DNA of 64,000 nt. Origin: Caldilinea sp. CFX5. Its GTDB lineage: Bacteria > Chloroflexota > Anaerolineae > Caldilineales > Caldilineaceae. Position numbers and translations under genes: made by a program. The notes below the pieces were generated by a model. That model did no database searches. It was not told the origin of the DNA and saw nothing but the letters and a program-made list of their open reading frames with translations. Positions 27,427-35,343 of this stretch are shown here, in pieces (the stretch's first letter is position 1; the number at the start of each line of letters is the position of its first letter). The stretch covers positions 1 to 64,000 of the forward strand of contig QWII01000056.1 of NCBI GenBank assembly GCA_021405325.1, in the 5' to 3' direction.

Positions 27427-27566
27427 GTAATTTTACTAACTTTGACCGCAAACCAGCGCCATTTGATAGAAAAGAAGGTGGAATTTCGTTCATCTTTCAG
27501 CAATACTAAAACCGGCGATCCCCCTACGGGAAAGCCCCTCTCTGTCTTTCAGCAAAGGAGCAAATT

Positions 27567-27878
27567 GTGAATACGACTCTTCTCTTGGTGGTGGCGGCGT
27601 TTAGTTATAGCATTGGCGGGTATTACATGAAATTATCTGAAGGGTTGACCCGTGGCGGCCCGACCGCCCTGGTGCTAATGCTCTTTGCCCTGGGCGCCTT
27701 ATTACAAACGGTTGCCATGCGTCACGGTTCGATGACCATTACCTACATCATCGTCCTGGGCATCGAAGCCATCACCGCTTTGGCGCTGGGGGTCTTCCTG
27801 CTTGGGGAAGGGTTCAGCCCGATGAAGATGGCGGGGATTGGCCTGGTCTTTCTGGGAATTGTTGTCTTGCGTTCATAA
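27567..27878 (+). CDS. SMR/EamA-like small membrane protein
   Basis: 103 residues with four hydrophobic helices. The C-terminal half fits the small multidrug resistance pattern (LALGVFLLGEGFSPMKMAGIGLVF). The glutamate that binds substrate and protons in helix 1 of SMR pumps (EmrE Glu14) is not present: helix 1 reads LLLVVAAFSYSIGGYYMK. It may therefore belong to a non-drug subgroup or a half-EamA protein. AAAGGAG lies just upstream of the ATG. The secreted beta-helix gene follows 27 bp later and may be co-transcribed. Confidence 0.75.
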   Translation: MNTTLLLVVAAFSYSIGGYYMKLSEGLTRGGPTALVLMLFALGALLQTVAMRHGSMTITYIIVLGIEAITALALGVFLLGEGFSPMKMAGIGLVFLGIVVLRS

Positions 27879-27905
27879 AATTCAAACAAAATAGGAGTTT
27901 ACTGC

Positions 27906-29819
27906 ATGTTGGATGGGTTGTTTGTTCGCCGGTGCACCCGTTGTCTTGGCGCCGCCCGTTGGCTGCCGTTGTTCTCTGCATTCTTGCTTATTATTGCGCA
28001 ACAGGTAACAACCTCCGTTCAGGCCACCGCCGACCAAAGCCCCACGGCGCCGGCGGCCATCACGATCACTGTCAACACCAGCGCGGATCTGGATAGTGGC
28101 AGTCTCACCAAAACTTGCACTTATACGGCGGGAATTTATGTCGCCGCCACTGATGGTTGTACCTTGCGGCGGGCCATTCTCGAAGCCGCCGCCCGTCCGC
28201 AAAGCGACCGTCCCATTGCCGTTCAATTCAATTTAGCCGCCAACGATCCCAACAAAGACAAAGAGGTCGCCGGCACCTGGACATTACCGATCGCCGCCGC
28301 CTTGCCCCCATTGAAAACCGACACCATCATCAACAAAAACGGCCAGGTGACCATCGACGGCGACACCCAACCCGGTGGCCGCACGACTGGCCCCAAGATC
28401 ATCATCGCCACCAACGACAACAGCCTCCAGGTGGAGAGTACCAACAACGTGATCCGCAACCTGGCCTTCAAAGGCGGTGGCGTCATCTTTTTAAAGGAAG
28501 ATGGCAACACCGTTGAACGGATCTGGATGGGGTTGAGTGATGACGGTCAAGCGGTTGTCTTTCGCACCCCGGCCAACCCGCTGCGCATGGCCGGCGGCGG
28601 CATCCATATTTCTTCCGATAACAACACCGTCCAAAACAATGTGATTGTCGGCGCCTTTGCTCGGGCCATCGACATCGACGGCGGCGACAACAACCTTGTC
28701 GCCCGTAATCTGATTGGCACCCGCGCCGACGGCACGGTGCCAACCGTAGCCGAGTCAGCCCAGTGTCTACGCTCGCTCAATCTTGACCCGCAAAACTGGT
28801 ATGGCGGCTGGGGTATTGCGCTGAGTGGCAGCAACAATCGCATCACCCAAAATCGGCTGGCCGGTCTGCACATTATCCAGAGCCAGAATGACACGCCGCC
28901 GATGGCGATTGAAAGCTTTGGCGCCAACCATGAGATTCGCGGCAATATTATCGGTGTGGACAGCGCCAACAAACGGGTCGGCGTCTGCGGCCAGGGGATC
29001 AAGGTCTCCGGCAGCGGCACGCAAATTCTTAACAATGTGATTGTCCGCAGCCGCACCGGCTTTGAGGATGGCGAACCGACGGCGATTCTGGCCAGCGACA
29101 CCTCGCCCCTTTTTGGACAGATCACGGTGCGCGGGAACCTGGTCGAAAGCGGCCCCGGCAAGATCTACGAATTTGGCCCCGGCATTCCTGCCCTTCTGCG
29201 CACCTTTAACCCGGCCAAGTTTACCAACATCAGCGGCACAACCATCACCGGCGGCAGCGGCGACAACAGCCCTTGCCCCGGCTGTCTCATCGACTTTTAC
29301 CGCGATGACGGCGATGAGATCGCCGAAGCGCTCGACCACCTGGGCAGCATTGTGGCCGACAGCAACGGCAACTTTACCGTCACCCTGACTCAAACCTTGC
29401 CCAGTGGCGTTGGCGTGCGCACCAGCAGCACGACCCAGGCCGCCGGGGTCATCGGCAACTATGGCGCCGGTACGACGACCAAGCTTTCCAAGCTCTACTT
29501 GCCGATGGCAAGTGTCACCATTACCGGCCCAACGACGGGGACGGTCGGGATGAGCTATGACTTCACTGTCACGGTCAACCCTGTGGGCGCGACAATTCCT
29601 GTGGAATACGCGATCAACGCAACCAACGCAACCACGCAAACGCTAACGAGCAATAGTCACGCCGTTGTCGCCACTTACACCTGGCCGACTGCCGGCACAA
29701 AGACGCTGACGGTGACGGTGCGCAATGAGTTGGGGACGGTCAGCGCCACCCACCAAATCGCCCTGACTGGCGGTTCAAGCGGCGCGCCGAAGCTTTATCT
29801 GCCGCTGGTGCGTAAGTAG
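27906..29819 (+). CDS. Secreted right-handed beta-helix protein with PKD-like tail
   Basis: 637 residues. An N-terminal hydrophobic signal segment, then a CSLP-type opening (TITVNTSADLDSGS ... CTLRRAILEAA) and parallel beta-helix repeats rich in Asn ladders (NTVQNNVIVGAFARAIDI, NNRITQNRLAG, TQILNNVIVR), about 60-430. A sequence SKLYLPMAS occurs internally near residue 530, followed by a PKD/Ig-like domain and then the true C-terminus PKLYLPLVRK. The internal copy suggests an extra domain was added behind an older C-terminal motif. Beta-helix proteins of this kind bind or cleave polysaccharides or act as surface fibres; no catalytic residues are evident. Confidence 0.85.
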   Translation: MLDGLFVRRCTRCLGAARWLPLFSAFLLIIAQQVTTSVQATADQSPTAPAAITITVNTSADLDSGSLTKTCTYTAGIYVAATDGCTLRRAILEAAARPQSDRPIAVQFNLAANDPNKDKEVAGTWTLPIAAALPPLKTDTIINKNGQVTIDGDTQPGGRTTGPKIIIATNDNSLQVESTNNVIRNLAFKGGGVIFLKEDGNTVERIWMGLSDDGQAVVFRTPANPLRMAGGGIHISSDNNTVQNNVIVGAFARAIDIDGGDNNLVARNLIGTRADGTVPTVAESAQCLRSLNLDPQNWYGGWGIALSGSNNRITQNRLAGLHIIQSQNDTPPMAIESFGANHEIRGNIIGVDSANKRVGVCGQGIKVSGSGTQILNNVIVRSRTGFEDGEPTAILASDTSPLFGQITVRGNLVESGPGKIYEFGPGIPALLRTFNPAKFTNISGTTITGGSGDNSPCPGCLIDFYRDDGDEIAEALDHLGSIVADSNGNFTVTLTQTLPSGVGVRTSSTTQAAGVIGNYGAGTTTKLSKLYLPMASVTITGPTTGTVGMSYDFTVTVNPVGATIPVEYAINATNATTQTLTSNSHAVVATYTWPTAGTKTLTVTVRNELGTVSATHQIALTGGSSGAPKLYLPLVRK

Positions 29820-29830
29820 GAACACAACAA

Positions 29831-29903
29831 CGGATGAAGGTAGCAGCGGATGCCGTAGCCACGGGTGGTTACGGTAAGGGTAATCTGTTACCACCTTCAT
29901 CCG
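29831..29903. repeat. 11-bp inverted repeat after the beta-helix gene
   Basis: cggatgaaggt (29831-29841) and accttcatccg (29893-29903), with weaker extension inward. It lies 12 bp after the stop; a terminator is possible. Confidence 0.5.
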
Positions 29904-29931
29904 CTGTCGTATTCTGTTCAGGAGACTTTTC

Positions 29932-30465
29932 ATGTTCAAGGTACAGACTATCTTTGCCCTGCTGTTGCTGGGTGTGCTGGGCGGGGTGCTGGTCGCCTGT
30001 CAACGGTCGCCGGCGCCGGAGAGCAACAATGGTCTCAGCTATGCGTGGCTGACGACCATTCCGGTGGACACGGCGGTTTACACCATCACCGGCACCGTAA
30101 GCGCCGATGTGGAGTCACTGGTGCGCCAAACCGCGCCGGCCCAGGCGCAAACCTACAGCAGCGGCGATGTCAGCGTAGGAACTTATTATGGCCCGCAACT
30201 CAACGGCAAAGGCATGGTGCGCCTGACTGTGGCCGCCTCCGATGCCGAACTGGCGCCGGTGGGCAGTACGGTGATCCTCAAGCTGGATGACACCAAGGGC
30301 ATTCTGCTCTTGCCGGGCGATCAGATCACGGTGAAATGTCGCGCCCAGTTTGAAGCGATCTCCGCGGTGATGAATCGCCAGGAATTTGACCCGGCGGCGG
30401 GAACCTGGGAACTGGACTACTGTCGGCTGGCGACGCCGGTGGTGGGGAAAGGCGATACACCCTAG
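29932..30465 (+). CDS. Lipoprotein of unknown function
   Basis: 177 residues. The signal sequence ends in a lipobox (GVLVAC), so Cys23 would be lipidated and the protein membrane-attached. The mature domain is beta-rich (VYTITGTVSADVES, GKGMVRLTVAAS, STVILKLDD, GDQITVKCRAQ) with two further Cys that could pair. Family not recognised. AGGAG lies upstream of the ATG. Confidence 0.78.
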   Translation: MFKVQTIFALLLLGVLGGVLVACQRSPAPESNNGLSYAWLTTIPVDTAVYTITGTVSADVESLVRQTAPAQAQTYSSGDVSVGTYYGPQLNGKGMVRLTVAASDAELAPVGSTVILKLDDTKGILLLPGDQITVKCRAQFEAISAVMNRQEFDPAAGTWELDYCRLATPVVGKGDTP

Positions 30466-30489
30466 TTCGGCTGGGTGTCACTTGACTTT

Positions 30490-30526
30490 GCGGGCAGCAA
30501 TTACCGCTGTAATAACTGCTGCCCGC
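30490..30526 (+). terminator. Stem-loop after the lipoprotein gene
   Basis: gcgggcagca (30490-30499) pairs with tgctgcccgc (30517-30526); an inner attac/gtaat stem is offset by a bulge. It also lies 27 bp from the end of the convergent small gene, so it may serve both. Confidence 0.55.
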
Positions 30527-30552
30527 TCCTCCTGAAGCAACTTCCTTGATGA

Positions 30553-30795
30553 TTAGCCGTGGCCATCGTCTTCGGAGTCGGATGTGAAGCGCAACAACAC
30601 GATTGCCAGAAGTAGTTGCCAAAGGGGGATTCCCCGACGCACCGACCGTCTCGGTTCGCTGTCGGGTGATGAATAGCCTGATTCACTCCTCCCGCTTCTG
30701 CCACCCCCACCCGCCGAGAGCGCGCTCAATAGCAATAGCACAAGCAGCAAAAAAAGTAAGCCAAAGCCGGCCAGCACCAAAATGAATGTTTCCAT
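30553..30795 (-). CDS. Small membrane protein
   Basis: 80 residues. A strongly hydrophobic N-terminal segment (FGLLFLLLVLLLLSALSA), a Gly/Ser/Arg-rich middle and a second hydrophobic stretch (IPLWQLLLAIVLLRF) with an acidic tail. GAGGTGAGGG directly precedes the ATG on the minus strand, which supports a real gene. No family recognised. Confidence 0.55.
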   Translation of the reverse strand: METFILVLAGFGLLFLLLVLLLLSALSAGGGGRSGRSESGYSSPDSEPRRSVRRGIPLWQLLLAIVLLRFTSDSEDDGHG

Positions 30796-31173
30796 CCCTC
30801 ACCTCATGGTTAGTGCAATGCGATACGACGATGTTACCAATGGTGTGATTGTTCCCTGCTACCTCCTGAACTGATAACCAGCGAGCGGGTGAATTGCCAC
30901 CGCTGCAATTGCCCTTGTCCTTGTTGGAAACATGAACGTACATAGGTTAAACAGGCAAATGTGGATCCTTCTTCGCATGTGGTTTAGCATCTTTTTCCCC
31001 TTTATTCTACCCTTGCAGACATCTCTCAAGCGGCGCTGCCGCTGTATATAGCGTAACAGATGTACTATGACAATTGTAGGGCAAATCACTGCTTTCGGCT
31101 CACTATCCTAAGGCTCGGCCGTACTTTTGCCTATCAATTGCGACCCCTTGGCTTACAAAGTACAAGCAAAGGT
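30796..31173. other. Spacer without a recognisable gene
   Basis: About 380 bp between divergent genes. Short minus-strand frames here have no ribosome site and odd composition and are not taken as genes. The promoter of the NTPase cluster follows at its right end. Confidence 0.4.
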
Positions 31174-31201
31174 CTTGCAATTTCAAAATTTTTCGGTATG
31201 A
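31174..31201 (+). promoter_or_regulatory. Promoter of the NTPase cluster
   Basis: TTGCAA (31174-31179), 16-nt spacer rich in A/T, TATGAT (31196-31201). Start would be near 31208, about 95 nt before the first NTPase gene. Confidence 0.55.
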
Positions 31202-31301
31202 TAGATGCAGCGGCTTGTGTTACACTTTTAACCCTGTAAGTAGCTTATGAGCAGCAATCCGCCCAATCTACATACCGTGATACATCTATATCGTGACCCA
31301 A

Positions 31302-32615
31302 ATGCTGAACCTAGACTTGTTTAAGCCAATCGCCCCCGACCGCGATCCCTTCCTGTTTGACACATTCGTTGTGCCAAAGGTGCTGCCGGCGTTGCTGAAT
31401 GCGGAGTCAACCCTGGTGGCGGCGCCGCCGGGCTATGGCAAAAGCACCCTGGCCTGGATCGCGCGCCAACGGTTGCAGGAACAGTGGCTGCATGTGAGTC
31501 TGGATCAGGTCGTTGGTGCAGACGCAGCGTTGACCTACACCCTACTCCGGCGGATCACCGCCGATATGTGGGAATATATTCAAACGAACCCGGCGGCGCT
31601 TGCCAATCTTCAATCACGGGCAACCGCGGCGCGGTACTTTTTAAACCGCTTTTTAGATGTTGATCTTGATTATTTGTTGGCCTGCCTAGCTGATGATTTT
31701 CCTGATCAGGCGGGGTTGATTCACGCGTTTCGCCTTGTTCAGTCACGCGAACTCTTTAATGAGACGGCTAATGACACCCAACGGCTGCGGGTTTTGTGTG
31801 ATTGTGTCCAGAAACTGGGCTTTCAAGGAGTGATCATTTGGGTCGATCTCTCACAAGAGTTAAAGGCCACGTCGCCTGGTGCGCTGCATATCTTGCGCGA
31901 TTTCTTTGATTCGCTCCAGATGGTGCGTCAACCCAGCCTGCATATCAAATGTTTGGCGCCGCCATCGGTCTGTCAGGATTTGCAGCGCTTGCGTGGTGTT
32001 CAAACATTAAGTGTGAAGCAATTGACGGTAAGTTGGACGCAACCAGAGTTACAGGAGTTGATTGATCGCCGTCTGCAACTGCTCGATCACCCTAGCATTC
32101 AGACCCTTGAACAATTGATTGCACCTGCACAAGTCGTTACCTTTTTAGAGGAATTTTCCGATGCAAGCAGCCCGACCGAATGGGTAACGCTTGTGCGCCT
32201 GCTGCTTGAACAGGTCAATCAGGGCAGTGAAATTCCCTTATCCGAAGCAGCTTGGCGCAGTGTGCGGCGCGCCTATTGTGCAGAACGGGTGCCGATTTGG
32301 ATGGATGAACAAGGTAGCTTTTGGCGTGGCAAACAGATATTGACTGATCTCAACCCTAGAAAACGTGCACTCTATCCTTTGCTTAAGCACCTGTATGAAC
32401 ACCCCGGTGTACACCGCACTTACAAACTATTGAATGAGTTAAATTTAGATGAACCGAATCTGAACACCATGATCAGCCGCTTGCGCAAGGAGCATGTAGA
32501 ACCATTCCCGCCAACCGAAGCGGAACGAGAGGATGTCTGGATCTACATTGTCACCGATGGCAAGGGTGGGGGGTACGAATTACGTCACACAACTCGGTCT
32601 ACCAACGCATTGTGA
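31302..32615 (+). CDS. P-loop NTPase with C-terminal OmpR-type winged helix (cluster gene 1)
   Basis: 437 residues from ATG 31302 (GTG 31293 is an alternative; no strong ribosome site for either). Walker A APPGYGKST lies near residues 41-49; VIIWVDLS is a Walker-B-like strand. The C-terminal ~90 residues (LNPRKRALYPLLKHLYEHPG ... NTMISRLRKEHVEP ... GGGYEL) follow the winged-helix pattern of OmpR/SARP DNA-binding domains. That makes a DNA-binding, ATP-controlled regulator plausible. It opens a run of four NTPase genes on one strand. The 200-bp gap to the next gene carries a TATGAT near 32714 that could be a second promoter. Confidence 0.75.
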   Translation: MLNLDLFKPIAPDRDPFLFDTFVVPKVLPALLNAESTLVAAPPGYGKSTLAWIARQRLQEQWLHVSLDQVVGADAALTYTLLRRITADMWEYIQTNPAALANLQSRATAARYFLNRFLDVDLDYLLACLADDFPDQAGLIHAFRLVQSRELFNETANDTQRLRVLCDCVQKLGFQGVIIWVDLSQELKATSPGALHILRDFFDSLQMVRQPSLHIKCLAPPSVCQDLQRLRGVQTLSVKQLTVSWTQPELQELIDRRLQLLDHPSIQTLEQLIAPAQVVTFLEEFSDASSPTEWVTLVRLLLEQVNQGSEIPLSEAAWRSVRRAYCAERVPIWMDEQGSFWRGKQILTDLNPRKRALYPLLKHLYEHPGVHRTYKLLNELNLDEPNLNTMISRLRKEHVEPFPPTEAEREDVWIYIVTDGKGGGYELRHTTRSTNAL

Positions 32616-32814
32616 TGTGTTTGTAAGATAGAGCGTTTATTTTGTGATTGTACTGTTACATAAAATGGGAACAATAGTAGGTTACTGAGACGTTTATCAT
32701 CGTCTTTTGTGCTATGATGGTAATATTCAATGCCAGTAAGCACACGTTGATTCCTATGGATGCGTTGCTGTCTGGTTGGGCCTGGAGCAACCTCAGATCC
32801 CTGAAGAGGTCATA

Positions 32815-34161
32815 ATGGTACACAATAAGCTGTCGGATCGATATGGCGGTTCCTCCGGGATAAGCAAGCGATCAAAAAAAGTTACTAAAAAATTGCCTGC
32901 ATCGGAGAAACAAAAAATAGTGGTAGAGTCACGCAACGATCCCGCCCTAGCAAATCGAGTGCTGGATTGGTTGCGTCAATTTGGTTTTACTTATAATCCC
33001 TTTCAAGAACGCAATAGTGAACGCGACGGGAATTTGAGTGACCACTTTATTGAACCGCCTGATTTTGACGCCTTGCTAGAGGTTACGAATCAGGCGATTT
33101 TTGCGCGTACGGGCGATGGCAAAACGGCAACCCGTTTACGCTTACAAAGCTTTTACCGCGATGCCCTGGCGGACAAGCGCGTTTTTGCTTTTTCCTATTT
33201 AATTTCGCAGGAATTAGCTGACGCTACACCCACGGCTTTCCAACAACATATCAACGAAATTCTTACGTCCGCTGTACGTCACCTATTCATATTGCTGACG
33301 TTACGCGGAGTTAATCTGCCTGCTCTGCAGGAAGAACAAAGTGCTGTTCCCCTCGCACAACACCTTGCTGCGTTCTTCGATCAATATTACGGTGTCGTTG
33401 ACGCCTGGCGTATGGATCTGCGTCAAGCCCTATTCGATCATTCGCTGCATCAGGCCATTAGCAATTTGGCGCCGGTTTATGATGATCTTGAATCGCAAGC
33501 AAACAGCGAAAGCATCAACAGCGTTTGGTTACAGCGGTGGTTACAGTGGCTGGAGATTGCCGCCGATCAACCGACTATTCGCTTACCGGCTACTCCGCTA
33601 CAGCGGTGGCGTCACTTTTGTGACCTACTGGATCAGATCGGCATTCGTCAAATTCTGATTTTGGTTGATGGCGTCGATGTCAAGCCGGACAGTCCTTTTT
33701 TGCCGCAAACAGAAAAGTCAAATCACACAACTCGAATGGTTGCGATTACACGCCCCTTACTGGAAGCCTGTCATAACCGTAGATTAGGGGGCAATGTCGC
33801 GTGGAAGCTATTTCTCCCATTAGAGCTTTATTTGCCATTTTTACCCCTCTTGCAAAAACAAATATTTCATGTTATAGTGGCGTGGGATGATAAACGCCTG
33901 CGTAAGCTCCTTGAATTTCGTTTAGCTGCTGCAACTGGCGGCGTTGTGTCCACCCTTTTACAGTTAGCTGAAGAAGATGTGCCGGTCGACCTGGAGACCT
34001 ATTTGCTTGTGCAATGTGGTCTATCGCCACGGTACCTGACACATCTGATCAACAAAATTCTCGAAGCGCATGTCATGCAGGGCAATAGCGCTGGGTTGCC
34101 GGGCAAGCTTTCCAGCAGCTCATTGGCGCAAATTGCCTATTTATCCCATTCGCCAACTTAG
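32815..34161 (+). CDS. P-loop NTPase (cluster gene 2)
   Basis: 448 residues from ATG 32815 (GAAGAGG upstream; a TTG frame extension to 32776 is ignored). A Lys-rich N-terminal tail is followed by WLRQFGFTYNPFQERN and FIEPPDFDALL, a lead-in found in several multi-gene NTPase loci. Then a P-loop of the [AG]xxxxGK[ST] type (ARTGDGKT, about 87-94) and a Walker-B-like ILILVDGVD. The C-terminal third is helical with LSPRYLTHLINKILEAH. The codon use is A+T-richer than the surrounding region. No nuclease or toxin motif seen. Related in outline to cluster gene 1; function unknown. Confidence 0.7.
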   Translation: MVHNKLSDRYGGSSGISKRSKKVTKKLPASEKQKIVVESRNDPALANRVLDWLRQFGFTYNPFQERNSERDGNLSDHFIEPPDFDALLEVTNQAIFARTGDGKTATRLRLQSFYRDALADKRVFAFSYLISQELADATPTAFQQHINEILTSAVRHLFILLTLRGVNLPALQEEQSAVPLAQHLAAFFDQYYGVVDAWRMDLRQALFDHSLHQAISNLAPVYDDLESQANSESINSVWLQRWLQWLEIAADQPTIRLPATPLQRWRHFCDLLDQIGIRQILILVDGVDVKPDSPFLPQTEKSNHTTRMVAITRPLLEACHNRRLGGNVAWKLFLPLELYLPFLPLLQKQIFHVIVAWDDKRLRKLLEFRLAAATGGVVSTLLQLAEEDVPVDLETYLLVQCGLSPRYLTHLINKILEAHVMQGNSAGLPGKLSSSSLAQIAYLSHSPT

Positions 34162-34224
34162 CCCATGCTCCTTTCCGAATGGCTGGTCGCAGGAGTATGT
34201 GGCCATAGCTTCCGGTAGAGGTGC

Positions 34225-35343
34225 ATGATGCCCCCAGAACAAGCTGAATCCGACAGGACGCCATCAGGAAAAAAGCTCAGTCGCCTTGAATATGCGGCGA
34301 CGCCAGCAGAGAAACAGATAAGCCGCGAGGGTGATCGAGACGGGATTTCTGCCATAATCACAGAAACGATTGCCCTGGCGGCTGATGAGAATCGTCGTAG
34401 CCGCACCCGTCGCTTGATTATGATCCAAGGGGAAGCCGGTGTCGGCAAAACCTGGTTTCTTGACTATTTGCACGCCGAAATGGCTGCCCGACAGCCAACC
34501 TGCCGCTTGATCAAACGCTATGAAGCGAGCGATTTTGTTGCCCCTTTTGATAATCTCTACTACCGTTTTTTGCGCCTGCTAAAAGATTGTGAGCAGGCGC
34601 TGGCCATTACGTGCCTGCCTGACCTGCCCGACCCGACCACCGCAACGGTGGAACAAGTGAATGAATGGTCCGGGTTGCTGGAAATGCGTCTGCTTGAATT
34701 GCGCAATCAACCCTTAGTTCTCTTCTTTGATGAGATGGAATGGTGGGTAGGCGTCCCGGAAGCGCAACAAGCGGCGTTGACCCATCTCTTTAGAACTGTC
34801 TGGGCCATGTTACTGCGCCAAGCCCAATTGCCCGTTATCATTACCTGCGCCGGTCGGCGTATCCCGCCCTTTAAGCATCCATCACTCCGTTTGGTGCAAT
34901 ATGATTACGCCCTGCGCGGCTTCCCGGCTGCGCAGTTGATTACCCTGGTTGATCCGGCAAAACAGAGCCTCTTACGTCCACTGATCGAACGTTACACTGA
35001 GGATAATCCTTGGGCTACCCAAGTTTTAGAACAATTATACGCGCGGCTTGCCGCGTTTGGCACCGCGCAAATTAGCGAACCCGTTCTGCGCGAAGTTTTT
35101 GAGGCAATTGTTGGTGATCAACTGGATCAGAATTCAGCCTTGAAAGAGACGCTTTACCAACTTGCCAAGCAGAAGCAAACGGGTTTTACTGCCAACGATC
35201 CCCTTCTGCCGGAAGGTGACGCAACCTTGATCAAGCTGATGAACAGTTCGTTTGTCGAGTTTAATAGCAACGCCAAACGTTATTTTGTGATCCCTGTCCT
35301 TGCCCGTTGGTTCAAAAGGAGTGACCAAAATGACCCCCAATAA
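34225..35343 (+). CDS. AAA/STAND-type NTPase (cluster gene 3)
   Basis: 372 residues (ATGATG start at 34225; AGAGGTG upstream). Walker A GEAGVGKT (69-76), Walker B LVLFFDEMEWW, sensor-like VIITCAGRR. A helical C-terminal part ends in NSNAKRYFVIPVLARWF, which looks like a small winged-helix region behind the NTPase. Its last 14 bp overlap the start of the next gene, so the two are translationally linked. It lacks any repeat or effector domain of its own, so it probably works with the fourth protein. Confidence 0.78.
   Translation: MMPPEQAESDRTPSGKKLSRLEYAATPAEKQISREGDRDGISAIITETIALAADENRRSRTRRLIMIQGEAGVGKTWFLDYLHAEMAARQPTCRLIKRYEASDFVAPFDNLYYRFLRLLKDCEQALAITCLPDLPDPTTATVEQVNEWSGLLEMRLLELRNQPLVLFFDEMEWWVGVPEAQQAALTHLFRTVWAMLLRQAQLPVIITCAGRRIPPFKHPSLRLVQYDYALRGFPAAQLITLVDPAKQSLLRPLIERYTEDNPWATQVLEQLYARLAAFGTAQISEPVLREVFEAIVGDQLDQNSALKETLYQLAKQKQTGFTANDPLLPEGDATLIKLMNSSFVEFNSNAKRYFVIPVLARWFKRSDQNDPQ

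Noticed and set aside
28767..29639. 290-codon minus-strand ORF inside the beta-helix gene
   Set aside because: Antisense shadow; the plus-strand frame has clear Asn-ladder repeats.
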